A stretch of 6,521 nucleotides of DNA from Thermoplasmatales archaeon (GTDB taxonomy: Archaea; Thermoplasmatota; E2; DHVEG-1), in the NCBI GenBank assembly GCA_023140035.1, contig JAGLML010000062.1, positions 1-6,521 on the forward strand, read 5' to 3'. Below the pieces are notes generated by a model. That model saw only the letters and a list, made by a program, of their open reading frames with translations, did no database searches and was not told the DNA's origin. Position numbers and translations under genes: made by a program. Below, in pieces: positions 1 to 5,558 of the stretch. Numbering within the stretch: position 1 is the first letter of the stretch; every line of letters starts with the position of its first letter.

Positions 1-49
1 TGTAGTTTTGCAGACAACCGTAGGCGGGAGAAGGATTTTACATAAGCCG

Positions 50-69
50 CTTGGGGACCCTGTTCCAAG
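50..69 (+). terminator. Weak hairpin, possible 3' end signal of an upstream gene
   Basis: CTTGG at 50-54 pairs with CCAAG at 65-69, and two further G-U pairs (55-56 with 63-64) leave a six-base loop. The arm is followed by A/T-rich DNA but not by a clean T run, and archaeal terminators do not need a hairpin, so this may be chance. Confidence 0.15.
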
Positions 70-90
70 GATTTGTTAAATCAGATAATC

Positions 91-105
91 CGGAAATTTT
101 TAATA
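91..105 (+). promoter_or_regulatory. Candidate archaeal promoter (BRE + TATA-like) for the hydrogenase operon
   Basis: CGGAAA at 91-96 resembles the purine-rich TFB recognition element, and it runs directly into TTTTTAATA at 97-105, a TATA-like box. Transcription would start near 125-130, about 25-30 bases before the ATG at 155. The same nine-base TTTTTAATA occurs upstream of the small membrane protein at 4981. This is inference from spacing and composition; the genes could instead be co-transcribed with an upstream membrane-subunit gene. Confidence 0.35.
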
Positions 106-154
106 CTCCATTAGATTACCTCCTTAACAGACAATTTCAACGGGGTAGAGTTTT

Positions 155-589
155 ATGGCGAAAGGACTTACAAAGGCATTTAAAAAAGCGTTATGGGTTT
201 ATCATTGTAATTCAGGCTCGTGTAATGGGTGTGATATTGAAATTATTGCTGCACTTTGCCCTCGATATGACGTGGAACGTTTTGGTATTAAGCTTGTTGG
301 ATCACCGCGTCATGCTGATGCATTATTGGTTACCGGTCCTGTGACACGGCAGATGGAAGACAAAGTAAAACGTATCTATGAACAGATGCCCGATCCCAAG
401 GCTGTTATATGCGTTGGTAATTGCGGCAATACAGGTGATGTTTTCTACGAGTCATATAATCTTGTAGGCCCAATTGATAACATCATTCCTGTAGATGTTC
501 ACGTGATTGGTTGTCCACCGCGACCTGAGGCCATTATTAATGCGGTTGCTAAGGCATGGGTTAAACTTGAAACATTGGAGGCGAAATAA
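155..589 (+). CDS. mbhJ: Group 4 [NiFe] hydrogenase small subunit (MbhJ/EchC-like)
   Basis: This 144-residue protein is the NuoB-related small subunit that carries the proximal [4Fe-4S] cluster and passes electrons from the ferredoxin-type subunit to the NiFe site. The cluster ligands are all visible: C23 and C26 in the GSCNGCDIE motif, C90 in VGNCG, and C120 in GCPPRPE. The stretches CDIEIIAALCPRYD, LVGSPRHAD, LVTGPVT and IIPVDV match the Thermococcales MbhJ pattern closely, and the length is normal for MbhJ/EchC, which lack the long extensions of soluble hydrogenase small subunits. There is no signal peptide, so it sits on the cytoplasmic face. The ATG at 155 is chosen because an in-frame TAG lies at 146-148; its ribosome site is weak (GGGGTAGAG). 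Its TAA overlaps the next ATG by one base, indicating translational coupling. It could also be called EchC or NuoB-like; the group 4 assignment is firm, the Mbh versus Ech subtype less so. Confidence 0.93.
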   Translation: MAKGLTKAFKKALWVYHCNSGSCNGCDIEIIAALCPRYDVERFGIKLVGSPRHADALLVTGPVTRQMEDKVKRIYEQMPDPKAVICVGNCGNTGDVFYESYNLVGPIDNIIPVDVHVIGCPPRPEAIINAVAKAWVKLETLEAK

Positions 590-1122
590 TGACTAAGCAG
601 TTAACCCCTGAAGAAATAGTTAAATCTTTTAAAGACGAGTTTGAAACAAAAATTAAATATGCTCGTATTGAAAAGCATATTGCAGGAACTAAAAAGAATG
701 AACTTATTCATATTTGGATGAGCGTAGATAGAAGTGTTTTTAAAAATGTTGTAAAGCATCTCATGACCCTTGAAGAATATCCTCATTTGGCTGTTACATC
801 AGGTTATGATACAGGAAAAACCATCGAGCTCGTTTATCATTTCTCCATATATTTTGGAGTGCGATATAGGGAGATTTCACTAAATATAACTGTTGAACTT
901 CCAAAATCCAATCCAACAATTGAAACAATTACTGATCTTATTCCTGGAGCACTTATTACTGAGCAGGAAAAACAAGAGATGCTTGGAATAAAAGTCAAGG
1001 GCATTCCAAAAGACAAGCGGGTATTCATATCTGATGATTTTCCAAAAGGTGTTTATCCGTGGCGAAAGGATGAAACTGGGCCCGAAAAAATGGCTAGAAA
1101 TTTACATGAGGTGAAAAAATGA
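589..1122 (+). CDS. mbhK: Hydrogenase NuoC-like (30 kDa) subunit, MbhK-like
   Basis: This 177-residue protein is the counterpart of complex I NuoC and the Mbh/Ech subunit MbhK/EchD, a structural subunit that packs against the large subunit and carries no cofactor. The diagnostic part is the C-terminal half: PKSNPTIETITDLIPGA at about 105-121, the MLGI step at 131-134, and the closing FISDDFPKGVYPWRKDE at 146-162, equivalent to the complex I 30 kDa signature that ends in 'D(F/W)..GYPLRKDE'. The N-terminal 100 residues form the variable alpha/beta domain. At 177 residues it is nearer to MbhK than to the shorter EchD. GGAGG at 577-581 sits seven bases before the ATG, which overlaps the preceding stop (TAATG); its own TGA overlaps the next ATG (ATGA at 1119-1122). 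The order small-30 kDa-large is that of Ech and Mbh operons. No metal-binding motif is expected or seen. Confidence 0.88.
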   Translation: MTKQLTPEEIVKSFKDEFETKIKYARIEKHIAGTKKNELIHIWMSVDRSVFKNVVKHLMTLEEYPHLAVTSGYDTGKTIELVYHFSIYFGVRYREISLNITVELPKSNPTIETITDLIPGALITEQEKQEMLGIKVKGIPKDKRVFISDDFPKGVYPWRKDETGPEKMARNLHEVKK

Positions 1123-2351
1123 TCCCAGAAGCAACAACCAAAACCACCTATCAATTGCCTATTGGTCCCATACATCCTGCTCTGAAAGAACCTGTGGCAT
1201 TTGAGTTTGAAATTGATGGAGAAAGAATTGTAGATGTCAATGTCTCTCTAGGTCAGGTTCACAGATCTGTTGAATGGGCAGGAATGAGACGAAATCCAAT
1301 CCAAATTCTCTATTTAGCTGAGCGGATTTGTGGGATTTGTTCCTATTGTCATCCTATGGCGTTTGCTCTTGCTGTTGAACGTGTGGCAGGTATTGAGGTT
1401 CCCGAACGAGCTGATTATTTACGTGTTATACAAGCAGAGCTTGAGAGAATTTGTTCGCATATTTTATGGGCTGGTGTTGCGGCACATGAAATAGGATTCG
1501 ATTCTGTTTTATTCTTAACATGGCAAATGCGAGAAAAGGCATTGGATCTCACCGAATATTTAACAGGTAATCGTGTTACAAAAGCAATAACAATGATTGG
1601 TGGAGTCCGCCGGGATATCACAAAAGACATGGTTCCAAAGGTTACTGAGACATTAAATTATTTCAAAGATAACTTTGAAAAACTTCGACACATCTTCTTA
1701 GATGATAAAACATTCAAGATGCGAAGCCAAGGCGTTGGTATTCTCACCAAAGAAGATGCATTACGACTATGTGCATGTGGACCAACTACTCGTGCATCTG
1801 GTGTCAAAAAAGACGTACGTCTGGATCAACCATATTTTGCTTTTGGCGACCTCGATTTCGACTATGTAACACCGGACGTTCTCACTGGTGAAGTCAATGG
1901 TGATGTCTATGATAGGATTATTGTTCGTTTGTTAGAAGTGAAACAATCCATTGGTTTGATTGAACAATGCCTTGATAAAATGCCTGCCGGTGATATAGTA
2001 TCTGAACCAAAGATTCCAAAATTGCTTGCCACGCTAAAGAAAGCTAAAGGCGAAGGTATTGGCAGAATGGAGGCACCACGAGGAGAAGTGTTTCATTACG
2101 TTAAACTGGACGAAAATGAATATCCTTATTCTTGGAAGGTGCGTGCTCCGACATATAACAATATTATGCCATGGATACCCATGCTAAGAGGAGAGCAGAT
2201 AGCCGATATTCCAATTGTTGCTGCTTCAACAGACCCTTGTATGTCTTGTACCAACAGGGTTGCAGTTGTTGATAACGGTAAAAAATATGTTTTGGATAAA
2301 GAAGAACTTCATCGATTGAGTGTTGAAAAAACAAGGAGGCTTATGGCATGA
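1119..2351 (+). CDS. mbhL: Group 4 [NiFe] hydrogenase large (catalytic) subunit, MbhL/EchE-like
   Basis: This 410-residue protein holds the NiFe active site that reduces protons to H2. Both cysteine pairs are intact: RICGIC with C71 and C74 followed by H79, and DPCMSC with C374 and C377. That separates it from NuoD of complex I and from cofactor-less relatives. GPIHPAL at 17-23, GQVHRSVE at 45-52 and the GVRRD at 162-166 are also family features, and the length matches MbhL/HycE-type large-subunit cores. After DPCMSCTNR (372-380) a 30-residue tail follows that resembles the C-terminal extension of E. coli HycE, removed during maturation by the HycI endopeptidase; cleavage after R380 is therefore predicted (inference). 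The ATG is preceded by a strong GAGGTGA at 1108-1114 and overlaps the mbhK stop. The next gene starts inside its last codons. The HypF encoded downstream would act on this subunit's cofactor. Confidence 0.95.
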   Translation: MIPEATTKTTYQLPIGPIHPALKEPVAFEFEIDGERIVDVNVSLGQVHRSVEWAGMRRNPIQILYLAERICGICSYCHPMAFALAVERVAGIEVPERADYLRVIQAELERICSHILWAGVAAHEIGFDSVLFLTWQMREKALDLTEYLTGNRVTKAITMIGGVRRDITKDMVPKVTETLNYFKDNFEKLRHIFLDDKTFKMRSQGVGILTKEDALRLCACGPTTRASGVKKDVRLDQPYFAFGDLDFDYVTPDVLTGEVNGDVYDRIIVRLLEVKQSIGLIEQCLDKMPAGDIVSEPKIPKLLATLKKAKGEGIGRMEAPRGEVFHYVKLDENEYPYSWKVRAPTYNNIMPWIPMLRGEQIADIPIVAASTDPCMSCTNRVAVVDNGKKYVLDKEELHRLSVEKTRRLMA

Positions 2352-2749
2352 GGTTCTCAATGTTGCCCCAAGTGTTTGCACAGATGTTTAAAAAACCCTG
2401 GACAAACAAGTTTCCAGCTAAATACATCCCCCGTTCTACAACCAAGTTTTTAGATGATGTAGGAAGTGGTAAAGCAAAGCTTATCCCTCCCATAGAGACA
2501 CCTGAGGGGTTCCGTGGAAAAATACAATATGACACAGAAAAATGTACAGGATGTAAACTATGTATCAAGGTTTGTCCCACTGAAGCCATAGAATACAAAG
2601 AAAAAGAAAAGAAGATAAAGATCTATCTTGCGCGATGTTGCTTTTGTGCCCAATGCACCGATGTATGTCCTGTCAATTGCCTTAGTATGAGCAATGAGTT
2701 TTTACTAGCTGATGCTGACAAGTATTCAAAGGATTTAATTGTTGAGTAA
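2348..2749 (+). CDS. mbhN: Hydrogenase 2[4Fe-4S] ferredoxin-type subunit (MbhN/EchF/NuoI-like)
   Basis: This 133-residue subunit accepts electrons from soluble ferredoxin and relays them to the small subunit. Two classic 4Fe-4S motifs are complete: C66-x2-C69-x2-C72-x3-C76-P and C97-x2-C100-x2-C103-x3-C107-P; C98 and C111 are extra cysteines. The N-terminus with FKKPWTNKFP (14-23) and PEGFRGKI (52-59) is the usual anchoring segment of MbhN/NuoI proteins, and the tail SNEFLLADADKY (115-126) is also typical. Between them, about residues 28-50 form a longer linker than I recall for Pyrococcus MbhN. AAGGAGG at 2333-2339 supports the ATG at 2348, which overlaps the mbhL TGA; another ATG at 2343 is in the mbhL frame. 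In Pyrococcus Mbh a NuoH-like gene (mbhM) lies between L and N; here it is absent, as in Ech operons where echF follows echE directly. Confidence 0.9.
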   Translation: MRFSMLPQVFAQMFKKPWTNKFPAKYIPRSTTKFLDDVGSGKAKLIPPIETPEGFRGKIQYDTEKCTGCKLCIKVCPTEAIEYKEKEKKIKIYLARCCFCAQCTDVCPVNCLSMSNEFLLADADKYSKDLIVE

Positions 2750-2761
2750 TGGTAAGATTTA

Positions 2762-4951
2762 ATGAAACTTATCTTTAAAGGCATCGTACAAGGGGTGGGT
2801 TTTAGACCAACAATTTATCGGGTAGCTGGAAAGCTAGGTCTCAAAGGCTACGTTTTGAATAAGGGTTCTGAAGTAGAGGTAGTTATCGATAAAGATGTTG
2901 ATAGATTTATTGAACTGGTTAAAAAACAACTGCCATCTATATCTAGAGTTACTGACATTATTGTCGAACCTGATGATAGAACCTTTAATGATTTTCAAAT
3001 TCTTCATAGTAGAAAGGGTGAGAGGCATTCACTTATTCCGGTTGATATCAGTATCTGTGATGCGTGTCTAAATGAGCTCTTTGATTCAAGTGATAGACGG
3101 TATCATTTTCCTTTTACAAATTGTACTGTTTGTGGTGCCCGTTTTAGTCTAATTAAAGATGTTCCCTACGATAGAGAACGAACTTCAATGGCTGAATTTC
3201 ATTTATGTGAAACCTGCAAAAAAGAATACAAGGAACCATTGAACCGCCGGTATCATGCTCAAACAATATCCTGTTCAAGTTGTGGTCCAAAGTATACATT
3301 GTATGATAAAAACCAACGAGATTTGGGTGAAAAAGATGCGATTAAACGCTTTGCAGAGCACATCGAAGATGGTAAAATTGGCGTGATAAAATCCTGGGGT
3401 GGCATGCATATCTGTTGCAGACTTGATGAAATAAAGCGTTTTAGAGAGTGGTATGGTCGGCCGCAGAAATCATTTGCTGTAATGATAAAAGATATTGAAA
3501 CCGCAGAGAGATATGGTGATATAACAGAGAATGAACGAAAACTTATGCTATCGAAGAGTAAGCCAATTGTTCTAGTAAAGAAGAAAAAAGCAGAACAAGT
3601 AGCACCCGGTTTGAATACATTAGGCTTGTATCTTCCTTACACCGGTCTTCATCATCTTCTTTTTTCATTTTTAGAGACCGATGCACTCATTATGACCTCT
3701 GCAAATATTCCTGGCGAGCCAATGATGATCAGTAATGACGAAGTGTTTTCACTTGGTGCTGACACGTATCTAATGCACAATCGAGATATTCCAAACAGGA
3801 TCGATGACTCAGTAGTGAGAATTTGGAAGGGAAACACATTCTTCTTGAGGAAATCACGGGGTTTCGTACTTGAACCACTAGACGTATCATATGATAAACG
3901 AGTTCTGAGTGTTGGCGCGGGAGAGAATATCTGTGGGGCTATCTCGTGTGATAAAAAAGTGTATGCTACCCAGTACATTGGCAATTCAAAATATTATCCC
4001 AATTTGGAGTTTCTAGAGCAGAGTCTACAACATTTGATGAACCTTACCATGAAGACGGAGGAAATTGATGCTGTTTGTATGGATCTGCATCCCGGATATG
4101 ACACGAGAAAAATGGCTAAACAGTTTTCTAAAGAGTTTTCAGTGCCATGTTTTGAGGTGCAACATCATTGGGCACATGCTACTTCGTTGTTAATTGATAA
4201 TAACATAAACGAGAGTGTTGTGTTAACACTCGATGGACTGGGATATGGTAGTGATGGCACATTTTGGGGTGGAGAAGTCCTCGTTGCTGATTTTGAAGGT
4301 TTTAAGCGGGTTGGACATTTGGAGAATATACCATTATTAGGTGGTGATCAGGCGACAAAGGATCCACGCAGGTTGATCTTTGCTATATTCAAAAAATTTG
4401 GTAAGGAGAAATATTTCATAGGAGACGAAGCTGTTATCCTGAGTAAGATGATGAATAAAGCACCATTATCGAGTAGTATAGGAAGATTGCTGGATGCACT
4501 ATCTTGCTATTTTGATATTTGTACAAAAAGAACATATGATGGCGAACCTGCTATGAAACTGGAAAGATATCTAGCTGATGGAAGAGATAAGCACTCTTTT
4601 GATATTGAAGTAAATAATGGTACTGTTGGTACAATTGATCTTTTTAGACAGCTTGAAGAAAAAATAAAGAAAGAAGTTACAGAAACACAGAAGGCAGACC
4701 TCTCTTATTCTCTGGTGAAAACAATTGTTGACAAACTTACAGATATCGCAATTGAACATGCCGAAAAAAATAACATTAAACATATAGGCATGACAGGTGG
4801 CGTTTCATACAACATTCCCATTACAGAAATGGTAGAAAAAAGAGTTAATAAGGCAGGATTGAAGCTAGCTGTGCATAACCGTGTCCCCAATGGAGATGGT
4901 GGTATAGCAATAGGTCAAAACGTAATAGCTGGCCATAAGTTATCCTCTTAG
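2762..4951 (+). CDS. hypF: Carbamoyltransferase HypF, [NiFe] hydrogenase maturation
   Basis: HypF uses carbamoyl phosphate and ATP to form carbamoyl-AMP and transfers the carbamoyl group to the C-terminal cysteine of HypE, the precursor of the CN ligands on the active-site iron. All domains are present in the usual order over 729 residues (E. coli HypF is about 750): an acylphosphatase domain at 1-85 with VQGVGFR (9-15) and N33; two C-x2-C-x18-C-x2-C zinc modules with C99, C102, C121, C124 and C149, C152, C171, C174; a YrdC-like domain about 190-370 with RPQKSFAVM, LPYTGLHHLL and TSANIPGEP; and a Kae1-like domain from about 380 with HHWAH (468-472), D491 in LDGLGYG, the SSIGRLLDAL block and TGGVSYN (678-684). 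H468, H472 and D491 correspond to the expected metal ligands. It starts 12 bases after mbhN with only a weak GGTAAG site, so it is probably read from the hydrogenase transcript. No other hyp gene is in the window. Confidence 0.97.
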   Translation: MKLIFKGIVQGVGFRPTIYRVAGKLGLKGYVLNKGSEVEVVIDKDVDRFIELVKKQLPSISRVTDIIVEPDDRTFNDFQILHSRKGERHSLIPVDISICDACLNELFDSSDRRYHFPFTNCTVCGARFSLIKDVPYDRERTSMAEFHLCETCKKEYKEPLNRRYHAQTISCSSCGPKYTLYDKNQRDLGEKDAIKRFAEHIEDGKIGVIKSWGGMHICCRLDEIKRFREWYGRPQKSFAVMIKDIETAERYGDITENERKLMLSKSKPIVLVKKKKAEQVAPGLNTLGLYLPYTGLHHLLFSFLETDALIMTSANIPGEPMMISNDEVFSLGADTYLMHNRDIPNRIDDSVVRIWKGNTFFLRKSRGFVLEPLDVSYDKRVLSVGAGENICGAISCDKKVYATQYIGNSKYYPNLEFLEQSLQHLMNLTMKTEEIDAVCMDLHPGYDTRKMAKQFSKEFSVPCFEVQHHWAHATSLLIDNNINESVVLTLDGLGYGSDGTFWGGEVLVADFEGFKRVGHLENIPLLGGDQATKDPRRLIFAIFKKFGKEKYFIGDEAVILSKMMNKAPLSSSIGRLLDALSCYFDICTKRTYDGEPAMKLERYLADGRDKHSFDIEVNNGTVGTIDLFRQLEEKIKKEVTETQKADLSYSLVKTIVDKLTDIAIEHAEKNNIKHIGMTGGVSYNIPITEMVEKRVNKAGLKLAVHNRVPNGDGGIAIGQNVIAGHKLSS

Positions 4952-4980
4952 AATTCTATAATTTCATTGATGGGAACAAC

Positions 4981-4989
4981 TTTTTAATA
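4981..4989 (+). promoter_or_regulatory. TATA-like element before the small membrane protein gene
   Basis: TTTTTAATA at 4981-4989 is identical to the element at 97-105 upstream of the hydrogenase genes. It lies 34 bases before the ATG at 5015, so transcription would begin very near the start codon, giving a short or nearly absent leader. GGTGAT at 5004-5009 could still serve as a ribosome site if initiation is slightly earlier. Assignment rests on position and composition only. Confidence 0.3.
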
Positions 4990-5014
4990 GTGAATCATGT
5001 ATCGGTGATTTGTC

Positions 5015-5263
5015 ATGGAAAAAAATAAGGATTTAATACAAATACTAACGCTTGTACTGATTGGAATGTTTATACCATTCCTTATTTCAATTACAATTAC
5101 TTATGGCTTAGATTTAACTAATATGGATGATTTAATAAAGATAGGTTCAACATTTGGATATTTTTTACTTATTTTTGGAATTGAGCTATTGATAGTTTAT
5201 TTATATTTTACAACAATCAATAAGATGGCCAACAAAAATATGGAAAAATACAAGCCAAAATAA
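5015..5263 (+). CDS. Small two-helix membrane protein of unknown function
   Basis: I do not recognise this 82-residue protein. It has a short charged N-terminus (MEKNKD), a first hydrophobic helix at about residues 8-30, a polar connector with acidic residues (DLTNMDDL, about 33-40), a second hydrophobic helix at about 45-67, and a basic, lysine-rich tail (NKMANKNMEKYKPK). By the positive-inside rule both ends would face the cytoplasm with a short outside loop. No cysteine, metal motif or enzyme motif is visible. GGTGAT at 5004-5009 lies five bases before the ATG. It stands 63 bases after hypF and 69 before the ferredoxin gene, co-directional with both, but TATA-like elements on each side suggest it may be its own transcript. 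Its coding status rests on the coherent hydrophobic pattern, start signal and fit of the gap; it is too small to be a hydrogenase NuoH-type anchor, and any link to the hydrogenase is speculation. Confidence 0.7.
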   Translation: MEKNKDLIQILTLVLIGMFIPFLISITITYGLDLTNMDDLIKIGSTFGYFLLIFGIELLIVYLYFTTINKMANKNMEKYKPK

Positions 5264-5280
5264 TATTTTAGTTTTTTAAG
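5264..5280 (+). terminator. T-rich probable transcription stop after the small membrane protein
   Basis: Directly after the stop codon lie TTTT at 5266-5269 and six Ts at 5272-5277 with no hairpin, the usual look of an archaeal oligo-T terminator. The next promoter-like element follows at once. Confidence 0.35.
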
Positions 5281-5287
5281 AGTAAAA

Positions 5288-5300
5288 GATAAATATAAAA
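5288..5300 (+). promoter_or_regulatory. TATA-like promoter of the ferredoxin gene
   Basis: The A/T-only run around AAATATAAAA at 5291-5300, preceded by the purine-rich GTAAAAGA at 5282-5289, fits an archaeal TATA box with BRE. It lies about 38 bases before the ferredoxin ATG, so a start of transcription near 5320 would leave a short leader beginning at or just before the GAGG ribosome site at 5320-5323. Confidence 0.45.
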
Positions 5301-5319
5301 ACTATAATCCGGTGCCAAA

Positions 5320-5323
5320 GAGG
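5320..5323 (+). promoter_or_regulatory. Ribosome binding site that decides the ferredoxin start
   Basis: GAGG (in AGAGGTTGAT) sits nine bases before the ATG at 5333. An in-frame GTG at 5312 lies upstream of this site and would add seven residues not found in typical ferredoxins, so the ATG is preferred. Confidence 0.6.
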
Positions 5324-5332
5324 TTGATAAAC

Positions 5333-5500
5333 ATGGCAGTAACTGTAGATAAAGAAAAATGTACGGCATGTGGGACATGTGAAGAAGCATGCCCAGTCGA
5401 AGCAATAAAAGTCAAGGAAACAGCAGAAGTCGATGAAGAAAACTGCATTGACTGTGGTACATGCATTGATGAATGCCCTACCGATGCAATAAGTGAATAA
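5333..5500 (+). CDS. Soluble 2[4Fe-4S] ferredoxin (clostridial type)
   Basis: This 55-residue protein is a minimal bacterial/archaeal ferredoxin that carries low-potential electrons in the cytoplasm. Two complete cluster motifs are visible: C10-x2-C13-x2-C16-x3-C20-P and C38-x2-C41-x2-C44-x3-C48-P, each half repeating the same fold, with the short spacer of about 17 residues expected for this class. The protein is strongly acidic, as is normal for ferredoxins that dock on basic partner surfaces. The ATG at 5333 is preferred over a GTG at 5312 because GAGG at 5320-5323 is correctly placed and residue 1 then matches the usual N-terminus. It has its own TATA-like element and is probably transcribed alone. 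Given the hydrogenase genes 2.6 kb upstream, a role as electron donor or acceptor for them, or for an oxidoreductase elsewhere, is plausible but inferred. Confidence 0.93.
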   Translation: MAVTVDKEKCTACGTCEEACPVEAIKVKETAEVDEENCIDCGTCIDECPTDAISE

Positions 5501-5526
5501 TTCCTACTCAAAATTGGACACTCTAA

Positions 5527-5558
5527 ATTTATATTCTTTTTATTTTCTTATTTTTATT
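5527..5558 (+). terminator. T-rich tract, probable ferredoxin transcription stop
   Basis: Repeated runs of four to five Ts broken by A or C begin 27 bases after the ferredoxin stop codon. This is an archaeal-type terminator for the plus-strand transcript. The same bases read on the minus strand encode the lysine-rich end of the convergent AlkD-like gene, so the signal and the coding sequence overlap. Confidence 0.45.

Larger units (their letters stand above)
1..154. other. Leader / intergenic stretch with no supportable gene
   Basis: No convincing coding region is visible here. Reading left to right, frame 1 is open only to a TAA at 43-45 and frame 2 to a TAA at 77-79; either could be the last few codons of an upstream gene, but neither short peptide resembles the C-terminus of a NuoH-like or antiporter-like hydrogenase membrane subunit that I know. 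Frame 3 is open from 24 into the hydrogenase small subunit gene, but past 155 it is an out-of-frame shadow. Stops lie in the frame of the next gene at 77-79, 86-88, 101-103 and 146-148, so that gene cannot be extended upstream. The stretch also holds a weak hairpin and a TATA-like element, listed separately. Confidence 0.5.

Noticed and set aside
1..76. Short minus-strand frame open to the left edge with a TTG start near 75
   Set aside because: Only about 25 codons, no recognisable motif and no ribosome site; cannot be told from chance.
102..126. Minus-strand TAAGGAGGT followed by an ATG, looking like a strong start signal
   Set aside because: The reading frame stops after three codons (ATG GAG TAT TAA), so no gene follows.
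24..344. Open frame with a TTG start at 51 running into the hydrogenase small subunit gene
   Set aside because: From 155 it overlaps the clearly real MbhJ frame out of register, and its translation there is low-complexity shadow sequence; the LDYLLN stretch only loosely recalls NuoB N-termini.
601..1630. Minus-strand open frames of 60-70 codons under the hydrogenase genes
   Set aside because: Shadows of the well-supported plus-strand genes, with no motifs or start signals.
1119..2351. Complex I / F420H2 dehydrogenase NuoD/FpoD rather than hydrogenase
   Set aside because: Both NiFe-binding CxxC motifs (C71/C74 and C374/C377) are intact; NuoD and FpoD lack them.
5312..5332. GTG start giving a seven-residue longer ferredoxin
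   Set aside because: The GAGG site at 5320-5323 lies downstream of the GTG and fits the ATG at 5333; the shorter form matches the usual ferredoxin N-terminus.
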